6,270 nt of DNA from a bacterium (GCA_030668045.1 DAOUUR010000154.1:1-6270), one strand, 5' to 3'. Shown: positions 1-6,270, numbered from the stretch's first letter. The notes: generated from the letters alone by a model not told the origin. A program made the numbers and translations.

Positions 1-435
1 CCGACTCCGGCTGAGGAACGCAAGATCATGGATAACAACTCGGTGGTGTCGTCTCCCAAGGTTGAAAAAGTAGTGGGACCTGCTGATATTTTGCGCGCCC
101 GCGAGGTTGTAAGGGATATATATGTTGATGAAAAAGTCAAAGAGTATATCGTCAATATCATCCTTGCCACCCGGGAGCCGAAAAACTATGGTCTCAGTGA
201 TCTTTCCAGCCTGATTGCATTTGGTGGTTCGCCCCGTGCGACGATCTATCTGAATCTGGCGGCCAAGGCGCACGCTTTCATCAAGGGTCGCGGATACGTC
301 ACGCCTGAAGATATCAAGGCGATTGGTCACGATGTGCTCCGGCACCGCATCCTTGTTACCTATGAAGCTGAGGCTGAGGAAGTGACTTCTGATGATATCG
401 TAACTAAGATTTTTGATGCTGTCGAAGTGCCGTAA
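1..435 (+). CDS. moxR: MoxR-family AAA+ ATPase, C-terminal part (5' truncated)
   Basis: The reading frame is open from base 1 (PTPAEERKIM...), so the ATG at 28 is an internal Met and the gene begins outside the window. The 144 visible residues are the end of the AAA_3 core and the helical lid. Visible MoxR hallmarks are the AEER helix at the start, the sensor-2 motif GGSPRA (fragment residues 75-80, with the Arg that contacts nucleotide), the GRGYVTPEDIKAI helix, and the VLRHRILVTYEAEAE stretch, followed by the usual VP ending. Walker A, Walker B and sensor 1 lie upstream and cannot be assessed. MoxR ATPases are cytosolic and are thought to remodel or insert cofactors into VWA-domain partners; three such partners follow directly here, which fits. 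The stop is three bases before the next gene. The family call is very secure; 'moxR' is a family label rather than a proven orthologue. Confidence 0.95.
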   Translation, partial: PTPAEERKIMDNNSVVSSPKVEKVVGPADILRAREVVRDIYVDEKVKEYIVNIILATREPKNYGLSDLSSLIAFGGSPRATIYLNLAAKAHAFIKGRGYVTPEDIKAIGHDVLRHRILVTYEAEAEEVTSDDIVTKIFDAVEVP

Positions 436-438
436 GAT

Positions 439-1314
439 ATGATCCCACGGGAAGTCCTGAAAAAAATCCGACGGATTGAGATTCGTACCAAGAGACTGGT
501 TAACGATCTCTTCTCCGGAGAGTACCATTCCACGTTCAAGGGACAGGGGATGGAATTCGAGGAGGTGCGCCAGTATGTACCGGGTGACGACATCCGTCTG
601 ATCGACTGGAACGTCACCGCCCGAACCGGACAACCGTATGTCAAGATATTCAAGGAGGAGCGGGAGCTTTCGGTCGTGTTGCTGGTCGATGCGTCGTCCT
701 CCAGTCAGTTTGGCACGCGTGAACGTTTCAAGAGCGATACTGCCGCCGAACTTTGCGCCCTGCTTGCTTTCTCTGCGATCAAAAACAACGACAAAGTCGG
801 CCTGATCATTTTCACCGATCGGATCGAGAAATTCGTTCCGCCCAAGAAAGGTCGCGCCCATGTCCTGAGGTTGATTCGGGAAGTTCTCTACTTCAAACCG
901 GAAGGCGTTGGCACCGATATCAGCGGAGCGCTGGAGTATTTCAACAAAGTGATCAAGCGTCGTTCGGTAGTCTTCCTGGTTTCCGATTTTCTCTCGGAAG
1001 GTTACTACAAGCCGCTGCAGATCGCCAATAACAAGCATGACATTATCGCTATGAAAATCACCGACCCCCGTGAGGAGACTTTTGATAATGTCGGCCTGCT
1101 TGAACTGGAAGATGCCGAGACCGGGGAAGTGTATGTCATCGATACATCGTCTCGACAATTCCGTCGCGAGTTTGCCGCCCGTGTCGATGAAGACTCACGC
1201 GATCTCAAACGTGGGTTCCAGTTGATAGATGTTGACTTCATTAACATTCACACCGACCGGTCATATATCCTGCCACTGATAAATTTCTTCAAGATGAGAG
1301 AAAGGCGCTTATGA
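439..1314 (+). CDS. DUF58 family protein with VWA-like fold
   Basis: This 291-residue protein is a soluble, short-form DUF58 protein with no membrane segment. The diagnostic DUF58 block is clear: GQGMEFEEVRQYVPGDDIR (residues 35-53) leading into IDWNVTAR (55-62). A VWA-type fold follows with a complete-looking metal site: DASSS at 84-88, Thr159 in GVGTD, and Asp183 in VSDF. DUF58 genes nearly always sit beside moxR, and the proteins are presumed partners; the molecular role is not established. The ATG at 439 is forced as the start: the MoxR stop at 433-435 is in the same frame and the next Met is residue 38, inside the conserved block. No good Shine-Dalgarno sequence precedes it, so translation probably depends on termination of moxR. 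The stop overlaps the next start as ATGA. Confidence 0.94.
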   Translation: MIPREVLKKIRRIEIRTKRLVNDLFSGEYHSTFKGQGMEFEEVRQYVPGDDIRLIDWNVTARTGQPYVKIFKEERELSVVLLVDASSSSQFGTRERFKSDTAAELCALLAFSAIKNNDKVGLIIFTDRIEKFVPPKKGRAHVLRLIREVLYFKPEGVGTDISGALEYFNKVIKRRSVVFLVSDFLSEGYYKPLQIANNKHDIIAMKITDPREETFDNVGLLELEDAETGEVYVIDTSSRQFRREFAARVDEDSRDLKRGFQLIDVDFINIHTDRSYILPLINFFKMRERRL

Positions 1315-2237
1315 TGTTGCGCCGTCACTATAAAATATCAGTCCTCGTCGCGGCTGTCATACTGGCCTTGATGTTGGTGGTTGCAATCAGTTGTTCGTCC
1401 GGTGACTCTAACCACGCGGAATTGGTGAAAGTTCGCAAACAACTGGCCGGTGAGCTGGTTGATAGTCGGCTCTATGATGCGGCTATCGAGGAATACAAAA
1501 AGATTCTCGCCGCACCTGCGCTTGAACCTTCCACGCGTGGCAATATCAACTACCTGATCGCCCGAATCTATTTTGATGACCTGCAGGACTTCCAACAGGC
1601 CGCCGCATATTATGTGCGGGCGCGTGCTCTTGATCCGCAGGCATCGTATGTGACAGAGGCCTCAAAGAACCTGATCGCCTGTCTTGAAAAGATGGGAAGG
1701 ACGGCCGACGCCAAGAGACAGCTTGATGCTGCGACCGATATCGACTACATGGCGCCTGAAAAGGGTGACGTCCAGGTGGCGAGAGTGGCGGGCGAACCGA
1801 TCTGGCTCTCGGAGATTGATCGGCAGATTCAATTACTACCGGCGGAGTATCAGAAAGAATTTATCAGCCAGCAGGCCAAGATTGGGTTTGTGCACAGTTA
1901 TGTCGGAGCCGAACTGATCTACCGAGCGGCTGTTCGGGAAGGGTATGAAAATAGTCCCGACATCGCCAGACAATATCGCCAGTTGCTCAAGAAGCTTGTT
2001 GTCGATAAGTACGTGACTGACAAGGTGATGCCGAAGGTCAATATCGACACACTCGACATCCGCAACTATTACATTGCTCATCAGAATGATCGATACAACG
2101 GTGCGCCGTTCGACTCGGTGCAGGCGAGGGTTTTTCTCGACTATCAAAATGAAAAGGCCGAAGCAGCGTTTGGTGAGTACATAAATGAGTTGGCCAAAGT
2201 TGAGAAGGTCGAGTTTTTCGAGGAGAATGTCAGATAA
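1311..2237 (+). CDS. TPR lipoprotein with SurA-N-like chaperone region, no parvulin domain
   Basis: This 308-residue exported protein starts with a basic n-region (RRHYK) and a hydrophobic stretch (about 9-26) ending in VAISC, a plausible lipobox with Cys28 as the lipidated residue. Residues about 40-141 look like three TPR-type helical hairpins (for example AAIEEYKKIL and QAAAYYVRARALDP). Residues about 154-262 resemble the N-terminal chaperone region of SurA/PrsA proteins: VARVAGEPIWLSEIDRQI, then a helix with AELIYRAAVREGYENSPDI, then YVTDKVMPKVNIDTLDIRNYY. In SurA-type proteins a parvulin domain normally comes next; here only about 45 residues remain, and they resemble the closing helix and strand of the chaperone core (AEAAFGEYINELAKVEKVEF). 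It probably works as a membrane-anchored periplasmic helper of the VWA proteins; this is inference. Start: ATG 1311 in an ATGA overlap with AAAGG at 1301-1305; ATG 1314 is possible. The domain calls are by eye. Confidence 0.8.
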   Translation: MMLRRHYKISVLVAAVILALMLVVAISCSSGDSNHAELVKVRKQLAGELVDSRLYDAAIEEYKKILAAPALEPSTRGNINYLIARIYFDDLQDFQQAAAYYVRARALDPQASYVTEASKNLIACLEKMGRTADAKRQLDAATDIDYMAPEKGDVQVARVAGEPIWLSEIDRQIQLLPAEYQKEFISQQAKIGFVHSYVGAELIYRAAVREGYENSPDIARQYRQLLKKLVVDKYVTDKVMPKVNIDTLDIRNYYIAHQNDRYNGAPFDSVQARVFLDYQNEKAEAAFGEYINELAKVEKVEFFEENVR

Positions 2238-2257
2238 GTTCGAGACTCATTTGAATT

Positions 2258-3274
2258 ATGCTACGCTTTGTTCGACATACGATTCTACTCCTGTTGGTGA
2301 TGGCACCAGTCTCAGTCATCGCGCAAGAAAGTGTGGACACCGTTTCAAATCTTCCGGGGATCGAGATTGAAACATCGGTTGACAAAGCCGAAATCTATGT
2401 CGGTGATCTCCTCAACTACAGTGTCGTTATTACTTATGATTCGACATATGAATTGATCCCGCCGCCACTGGGTGCCAATCTCGGAGCTTTTGATGTCAAA
2501 GATTACCAGACTGATCTTATGTCGCGGTTGCCTGACGGACGACTCCGAAGCACCAACAATTTCATTCTGTCAACGTTCACAACCGGCGACTACGTTATCC
2601 CACCGATTCCGGCAATGTTCAACCTTCCCGATAGCAGCCGGAAAATGCTGCTGTCGGAGGGCGTGCCGATAAAAGTTCTCTCGTTGCTGGCTGAGTCGGG
2701 TGATTCGCTGGACGTTCATCCGCTGAAAAACCCGTTTGCGTTCAAACGTGACTACACGATGTATTATCTCTGGGGCGGCACTGGTCTTTTGGCGCTGATT
2801 GCAGTCGGTCTCTGGCTGTGGGTGCGATATCGTCGCCAGCAAGATGTCAGTGAGCCGGTTGATAGGCGACCGCCGTGGGAGATAGCATTTGAACGCCTCG
2901 CCTTCTTGCAGGAGAAGAACCTGCCCGCTCAGGCTGAGTTCAAAGCGTACTACATTGAGTTGACCGAGATTGCTCGCTTCTATCTGGGGCGGATGTATCA
3001 AAGCAACGTCCTTGACATGACCACCGAGGAGTTTCTATACGAATTCACAACTCGCGAATTGCCGACCAATCTCTTTAGCGCGATGTCAGGTTTCCTTCGT
3101 CACGCTGATCTTGTCAAGTTTGCAAAGATGACGCCGGAGTTGCAGCGAGTCGACTCGGACCTTACTTTCGTGCATGATCTGGTTGCGGCGGTTCGCGCCG
3201 AGTTTGATCGTCGCAACGCTGAGGAACAGACTGGCGTTGTCCGCTCCGAGAGTGTCGGGGGAGGAGGGGCATGA
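2258..3274 (+). CDS. Bat-cluster membrane protein: BatD-like N-terminal region, one TM, DUF4381-like tail
   Basis: This 338-residue protein has a signal peptide (1-22, cleavage after VIA before QES). Residues about 34-142 form a beta-rich extracytoplasmic region, with VDKAEIYVGDLLNYSVVITY and GDYVIPPIPAM, resembling the Ig-like unit at the start of BatD proteins. A single membrane span follows (about 168-189), then the basic RYRRQQ stop-transfer. The cytoplasmic part (205-320) is helical and resembles DUF4381/BatD-tail regions: PPWEIAFERLAFLQ, then AYYIELTEIARFYLGRMYQSNVLDMTTEEFL, then DLVKFAKM. Its place between the DUF58-side genes and batA is usual for such proteins in MoxR-VWA clusters, where they are presumed to couple the VWA proteins to the envelope. 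The start at 2258 follows a 20-base gap with only a weak Shine-Dalgarno (CGAGA), but no other start keeps the signal peptide. The C-terminus ends in GGGGA, whose codons also form the batA ribosome binding site. Confidence 0.82.
   Translation: MLRFVRHTILLLLVMAPVSVIAQESVDTVSNLPGIEIETSVDKAEIYVGDLLNYSVVITYDSTYELIPPPLGANLGAFDVKDYQTDLMSRLPDGRLRSTNNFILSTFTTGDYVIPPIPAMFNLPDSSRKMLLSEGVPIKVLSLLAESGDSLDVHPLKNPFAFKRDYTMYYLWGGTGLLALIAVGLWLWVRYRRQQDVSEPVDRRPPWEIAFERLAFLQEKNLPAQAEFKAYYIELTEIARFYLGRMYQSNVLDMTTEEFLYEFTTRELPTNLFSAMSGFLRHADLVKFAKMTPELQRVDSDLTFVHDLVAAVRAEFDRRNAEEQTGVVRSESVGGGGA
3260..3267 (+). promoter_or_regulatory. Strong ribosome binding site of batA, inside the upstream gene
   Basis: The run GGAGGAGG is a near-ideal Shine-Dalgarno sequence; its two overlapping GGAGG cores end 6 and 3 bases before the ATG at 3271. 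It lies inside the last codons of the upstream gene, where it encodes part of the glycine tail. It is the strongest such site in the window and fixes the batA start. Confidence 0.75.
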
Positions 3275-4317
3275 GTAATATCGAATTTGGCGGCCTCTCT
3301 TTTAGTCTCTTTGAGGTGATCGATACGACGATCCCACCGATAGCGATCTTTGTCGCCGGGTTGATTCTGATCGCCGGGATGATCTACTATCATCTTCGCC
3401 GCAAGAGGTTCAAGTCGGCCACGATCAAGTACTCCGATATTCGCATTGTCCGCAGAGCCGCTCGCACCAGCCGCCAGCGTTTCCGCCCTCTTTTGACAGT
3501 GTTACGTTTGTTGGCGGTTGCGGTGTTGGTAGTCGCTTTTGCTCGGCCTCGCTCGGGGACGGAGTATCAGGAAGTAACCTCTGAAGGTGTGGACATTATG
3601 CTGGCACTTGATGTTTCCTCTTCGATGCAGGCCGAAGATTTCAAACCGCACAACCGTCTTTATGTGGCAAAAGAAGAAATCAAGAAGTTTATCAATCGCC
3701 GTGTGAACGACCGTATCGGCCTGGTCGTCTTTGCTCGCTACTCCTACACTCAGTGCCCGTTGACTACCGACTACGGCGTTCTGTTGAATTTTGTCGATCA
3801 GGTTAATTTCGGCGTTGTTGAGGATGGTACCGCTATCGGCATGGCGGTAGCTAACGGTATAAATCGTTTGCGCGAATCGGTTGCCGAATCGAAAATCATG
3901 ATTCTTCTCACCGATGGTGACAACAATGCCGGTGAGATAGATCCGATTACCGCCGCTAATCTCGCTAAGGCGACCGACATCAAAATATATACAATCGGGG
4001 CCGGCAAACCGGGCAATGCCCTCTTCCCATATAACGATCCGGTGTTTGGTAAGCGTTATGTGTATCAGCCAACCCGTATCGACGAGGAGACTCTCAAGAA
4101 GATGGCTGAGATTACCGACGCCGAGTACTTCCGCGCCCGTTCTGGTGAGGAGTTGGAGAGTATCTATACGATGATTGACGAGTTGGAAAAAACTGAGATT
4201 GAGGTCGCTTCACATATCCAGTACCAGGAACTGTTTCACTTTTTTGTCTATGCCGGATTATTGCTCTTAGTTCTTGAGATGGTTCTGGGCGGTACATACT
4301 TCAGGAAGTTGCCCTAA
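3271..4317 (+). CDS. batA: BatA: VWA-domain membrane protein
   Basis: This is a 348-residue protein with the standard BatA layout. Two N-terminal membrane spans (about 20-40 and 74-91) flank a basic cytoplasmic loop (RRKRFKSA, RRAARTSRQRFR). A VWA domain covers about 105-300 and a final span about 323-340, ending FRKLP. The metal site is complete: DVSSS at 114-118, Thr187 in EDGTAIG, and Asp215 in LLTDGDNNAGEIDP. Other family signatures are AEDFKPHNRL, DRIGLVVFA and the TQCPLTTDY stretch (160-168) with conserved Cys162. The EDGTAIG and NNAGEIDP motifs and the LEKTEIE segment (305-311) before the last span distinguish BatA from BatB. The VWA domain is presumably in the periplasm, binding a divalent metal and partner proteins. 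The start overlaps the previous stop by four bases (ATGA) and has a very strong Shine-Dalgarno. Assignment is secure at family level; the Bat system's biochemical role is not well defined. Confidence 0.95.
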   Translation: MSNIEFGGLSFSLFEVIDTTIPPIAIFVAGLILIAGMIYYHLRRKRFKSATIKYSDIRIVRRAARTSRQRFRPLLTVLRLLAVAVLVVAFARPRSGTEYQEVTSEGVDIMLALDVSSSMQAEDFKPHNRLYVAKEEIKKFINRRVNDRIGLVVFARYSYTQCPLTTDYGVLLNFVDQVNFGVVEDGTAIGMAVANGINRLRESVAESKIMILLTDGDNNAGEIDPITAANLAKATDIKIYTIGAGKPGNALFPYNDPVFGKRYVYQPTRIDEETLKKMAEITDAEYFRARSGEELESIYTMIDELEKTEIEVASHIQYQELFHFFVYAGLLLLVLEMVLGGTYFRKLP

Positions 4318-4329
4318 AGGATAGAAACG

Positions 4330-5352
4330 ATGCGTTTTGCCGAACCATTCAATTTTGTTGTTCTTGCCGGTGTGATCCTCCTCGGTCTGTTTCTATTCTG
4401 GACGTTGTCTCGGAAGAAACAGATGCTGGCCCGTTTTGGTGACTTGCCGTTGCTCATGAAAACGTCTCCCTACATATCGTTTGTGAGACAGCGCACCAAG
4501 ATTCTTCTGGTTCTGGTTGGCCTGTCATTCATCACGCTGGCATTGGCCAGCCTTCAGTTTGGTACCCATCTTGAAGTACTGCGTCGGGAGGGGATTGATA
4601 TTGTCGTGGCGGTAGATGTTTCCGCTTCGATGCTGGCTCGCGACATGAAACCGAATCGTCTGGAAAAAGCCAAGCAGGAGATCAGGGGTGTCATTGATCG
4701 TCTCAAGGGTGACCGTATTGGACTGGTCGCTTTCGCCGGGGAGGCATTTATTCAGTGTCCGCTCACGCTGGACTACTCAGCGGCGGAGTTCCTGCTGAAA
4801 GCGATGAACACCAACTCTGTCAGTGTCCAGGGGACAGCGTTGCCATCGGCAATCGAGATGGCGACCTCAGCCTTCAACGAACAGGAGCGAAAACACAAAG
4901 TGCTGCTGTTGTTGACCGATGGTGAGGATCACGAAGGTGGCGCTGTGGAGATGGCCGAGGAAGCCCGCAAGGCCGGTGTCAGGATTTACACGGTTGGAAT
5001 AGGCAGCCCGACAGGGGAACCAATTCCGGTCATTGATCGTAATGGAGAACAGGTCGGTTTCAAGAAGGATCGTGACGGTGAAGTGATTGTATCAAAACTT
5101 GACGACCTGACACTTCAGAAGATAGCTTTAGCTACCGGTGGCAAGTTCTATCGCGCTTCCGCCGGAGAGATTGAACTGGATAAGATATTTGACGAAATAA
5201 ACAGTATGGAAAAGAAAGAACTCGAAGGTACGCTGGTCACCCGTTTTGATGATCGTTACCAGTGGCCGCTTCTTTTGGCGATACTATTGATTGCCGGTGA
5301 GTTCTTTGTTTCCGAGCGTAAGAAACCGGTTCGAGGTGCGAACGATGCGTAG
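4330..5352 (+). CDS. batB: BatB: VWA-domain membrane protein
   Basis: This 340-residue paralogue of BatA starts 12 bases after it, with AAAGGA eight bases before the ATG. The layout is the same: spans at about 7-25 and 57-75, a basic loop between them (SRKKQMLARFGDLPLL), a VWA domain at about 87-292 and a final span at about 311-327. The metal site is intact: DVSAS at 96-100, Thr169 in VQGTALPSAI, and Asp197 in LLTDGEDHEGG. The IQCPLTLDY stretch (141-149, Cys143) matches the BatA one. BatB-type features are MLARDMKPNRLEKAK, TDGEDHEGGA, and the PIPVIDRNGEQVGFKKDRDG segment (231-250), which BatA lacks. BatA and BatB probably pair or share a complex at the inner membrane. Its last eight bases overlap the start of batC. 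Confidence 0.95.
   Translation: MRFAEPFNFVVLAGVILLGLFLFWTLSRKKQMLARFGDLPLLMKTSPYISFVRQRTKILLVLVGLSFITLALASLQFGTHLEVLRREGIDIVVAVDVSASMLARDMKPNRLEKAKQEIRGVIDRLKGDRIGLVAFAGEAFIQCPLTLDYSAAEFLLKAMNTNSVSVQGTALPSAIEMATSAFNEQERKHKVLLLLTDGEDHEGGAVEMAEEARKAGVRIYTVGIGSPTGEPIPVIDRNGEQVGFKKDRDGEVIVSKLDDLTLQKIALATGGKFYRASAGEIELDKIFDEINSMEKKELEGTLVTRFDDRYQWPLLLAILLIAGEFFVSERKKPVRGANDA
5333..5338 (+). promoter_or_regulatory. Ribosome binding site deciding the batC start
   Basis: GAGGTG lies six bases before the ATG at 5345, inside the end of batB. Together with the signal peptide that starts at that ATG, it argues against the in-frame upstream ATG at 5291. Confidence 0.65.
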
Positions 5353-6076
5353 AGTTCTGGTAACAGCGATTTGCCTGATGGCAGCGATGTCGGCCTACGG
5401 AGAGGACTACATCGATCTGGTCGAGAAAGGCAACGAAGCGTTCAAGCAGAGTGACTACAAGACGGCTCTCGACTTCTACCACTCCGCCGAGACCGATCTG
5501 CCCGAGTCACCTGAGCTTGACTATAATATTGGCAGCGCACTATCGAAAGATGAAGGGTATGAACAGGCTGTCGAGAAATTGACCAGAGCGCTCAATACAA
5601 CTGATATCGGACTGGAGGCATCGGCCCACTACAATCTCGGTAACACGCATTACTGGATGGGTGATTACCAGAAAGCGATTACCAGTTACGAGAACAGCCT
5701 ACGGATCAACCCCGACGACATGGACGCTAAGTATAATCTTGAACTGGCCAGAAGAATGCTCAAAGAAAACATGGACAAAGAATGTGAGAAGCCTCAGGAC
5801 CAGCAGCAACAACAGGAGCAAGAGCAAGAACAACAGCAGCAGCAAGACCAGCAGGACCAGCAGAACAAGGATGAGGAACAACAGCAGCAGCAGGACGAGC
5901 AGCAACAACAAGAACCGGACGAACAACAGCAACAACCCGATCAACTGGACGAAAAAGAGATTTCACGCGAGGATGCCGAGCGGATCCTCAATGCTCTCCG
6001 TGACGATGAGGAAGATGTGCAGAAGAAGATCAAGCGGAAGGTGAAAGCCAAGCCATACACCGGAAAGGACTGGTAG
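5345..6076 (+). CDS. batC: BatC: exported TPR protein with Gln/Glu/Asp-rich linker
   Basis: This is a 243-residue protein. The ATG at 5345 is chosen over the in-frame ATG at 5291 because it has GAGGTG six bases upstream and gives a clean signal peptide (MRRVLVTAICLMAAMSAYG, cleavage before EDY); the longer form would put 18 unrelated residues before it. After the signal come TPR repeats: a partial unit at 23-51 (VEKGNEAFKQSDYKTALDFY), one at about 56-89, and a canonical one at 93-126 (AHYNLGNTHYWMGDYQKAITSYENSLRINP), with a capping helix (AKYNLELARRML). Residues 151-197 are a highly acidic glutamine tract. The C-terminus is the conserved BatC ending, AERILNAL...KKIKRKVK....GKDW. TPR units suggest a scaffold binding BatA, BatB or BatD on the periplasmic side, which is inference. 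The start lies inside the end of batB, so the two are likely translationally coupled. Confidence 0.93.
   Translation: MRRVLVTAICLMAAMSAYGEDYIDLVEKGNEAFKQSDYKTALDFYHSAETDLPESPELDYNIGSALSKDEGYEQAVEKLTRALNTTDIGLEASAHYNLGNTHYWMGDYQKAITSYENSLRINPDDMDAKYNLELARRMLKENMDKECEKPQDQQQQQEQEQEQQQQQDQQDQQNKDEEQQQQQDEQQQQEPDEQQQQPDQLDEKEISREDAERILNALRDDEEDVQKKIKRKVKAKPYTGKDW
5795..5935 (+). repeat. Low-complexity Gln/Glu/Asp tract within batC
   Basis: These 47 codons encode 30 Gln, 8 Glu and 6 Asp, with single Asn, Lys and Pro residues, arranged as runs of four to five Gln separated by acidic residues. CAG and CAA are mixed irregularly, as are GAG/GAA, so it is not a pure triplet repeat. It links the TPR domain to the conserved C-terminal helix. 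Confidence 0.9.
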
Positions 6077-6083
6077 GCTCACT

Positions 6084-6270
6084 TTGTTCTATCGTCTGAC
6101 CATAGCAGGTATTTTTCTCGCGCTGATGATGCTGGCGACTGGCTCCTTTGCCACCGGCGATGACGGTACGATTTCGGTGCATGTTGTGATTGATCGTGAC
6201 ACCATAGGAATAGACGAGCAGGCCGTGCTGCAAGTTCAGGTCTCAGGCAGCGTTCAGGACCTTCCCGAAC
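6084..6270 (+). CDS. batD: BatD, N-terminal end (3' truncated)
   Basis: The frame starting at TTG 6084 stays open to the end of the window (62 codons plus one base). It encodes a signal peptide (about 1-23: FYRLTIAGIFLALMMLATGSFA, cleavage after SFA) followed by the start of an Ig-like unit, ISVHVVIDRDTIGIDEQAVLQVQVSGS, which is the typical opening of BatD aerotolerance proteins (alternating strand, 'VDR..I...E...L.V.VSG', then LPE). No ATG is available before 6126: the frame is closed by a stop at 6042-6044, and ATG 6126/6129 would cut the signal peptide in half. TTG 6084 sits seven bases after the batC stop with a weak TAGG at 6074-6077. Position immediately after batC is the standard one. 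BatD is a large exported protein with several Ig-like units and usually a C-terminal membrane span; those parts are outside the window. Confidence 0.8.
   Translation, partial: MFYRLTIAGIFLALMMLATGSFATGDDGTISVHVVIDRDTIGIDEQAVLQVQVSGSVQDLPE

Noticed and set aside
28..30. ATG 28 as the true start of the first gene.
   Set aside because: The frame is open upstream to base 1 and the residues before it (AEERKIM) match the MoxR family, so this is an internal Met of a truncated gene.
753..1031. Second plus-strand frame inside the DUF58 gene.
   Set aside because: Arg/Ser/Gln-rich composition with no family resemblance; it is an out-of-frame shadow of a strongly recognised gene. Other frames on the minus strand opposite the Bat genes were rejected for the same reason.
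2238..2257. The largest intergenic gap as a possible promoter or terminator.
   Set aside because: Only 20 bases long, with no hairpin plus T-run and no room for a -35/-10 pair; it is an ordinary within-operon gap.
5291..5344. Longer batC starting at ATG 5291.
   Set aside because: It would add 18 residues before a good signal peptide and lies deep in batB; ATG 5345 has a GAGGTG site at proper spacing.
4330..5352. BatA and BatB as a recent tandem duplication.
   Set aside because: They share architecture and motifs but differ in class-specific segments (EDGTAIG/NNAGEIDP versus VQGTALP/EDHEGG and the 231-250 insert), matching the old BatA/BatB split found across bacteria.
5699..5944. Minus-strand frame encoding a nearly pure leucine/valine hydrophobic peptide, which looks like a membrane protein.
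   Set aside because: It is the reverse complement of the batC Gln tract (CAG/CAA read as CTG/TTG). It is explained by low complexity, and batC is clearly the real gene.

Overview
The window is a single plus-strand gene cluster of the MoxR / von Willebrand A 'Bat' (Bacteroides aerotolerance) type. In order it holds the 3' end of a MoxR-family AAA+ ATPase (5' end outside the window), a DUF58 protein, a TPR lipoprotein with a SurA-N-like C-terminal half, a membrane-anchored protein with a BatD-like extracytoplasmic region and a DUF4381-like cytoplasmic tail, the two VWA membrane proteins BatA and BatB, the TPR protein BatC, and the first 62 codons of BatD, which runs off the 3' end. Coding density is close to 100 %. 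Gaps between genes are 3, 20, 12 and 7 bases, and three junctions overlap (4, 4 and 8 bases). I saw no internal promoter, terminator, RNA gene, mobile element or CRISPR array, so this looks like the interior of one transcript.

Organism: the signal peptides, a lipobox, a periplasmic-chaperone-like module and the full Bat gene order point to a Gram-negative (diderm) bacterium. Mixed codon use and roughly half GC do not suggest classical low-GC Bacteroides. An FCB-group or related uncultured lineage (Zixibacteria-like, for example) is my guess and rests on general resemblance only.

How the genes may work together: in MoxR-VWA systems the ATPase is thought to act as a chaperone or remodelling factor on VWA-domain partners. 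Here there are three such partners: cytosolic DUF58, and BatA and BatB, whose VWA domains are held at the membrane. All three keep a complete metal-ion-dependent adhesion site (DxSxS, Thr, Asp). BatC, BatD, the DUF4381-like protein and the lipoprotein would form the extracytoplasmic part of the assembly. The cluster type is known; its biochemical function is poorly settled, and 'aerotolerance' is a historical label.

The least ordinary element is the lipoprotein at 1311-2237. It joins TPR-like helices to a SurA/PrsA-type chaperone region but has no room for the parvulin isomerase domain. Also notable are the very Gln/Glu/Asp-rich linker in BatC, the probable TTG start of BatD, and two BatD-like proteins flanking the VWA pair.
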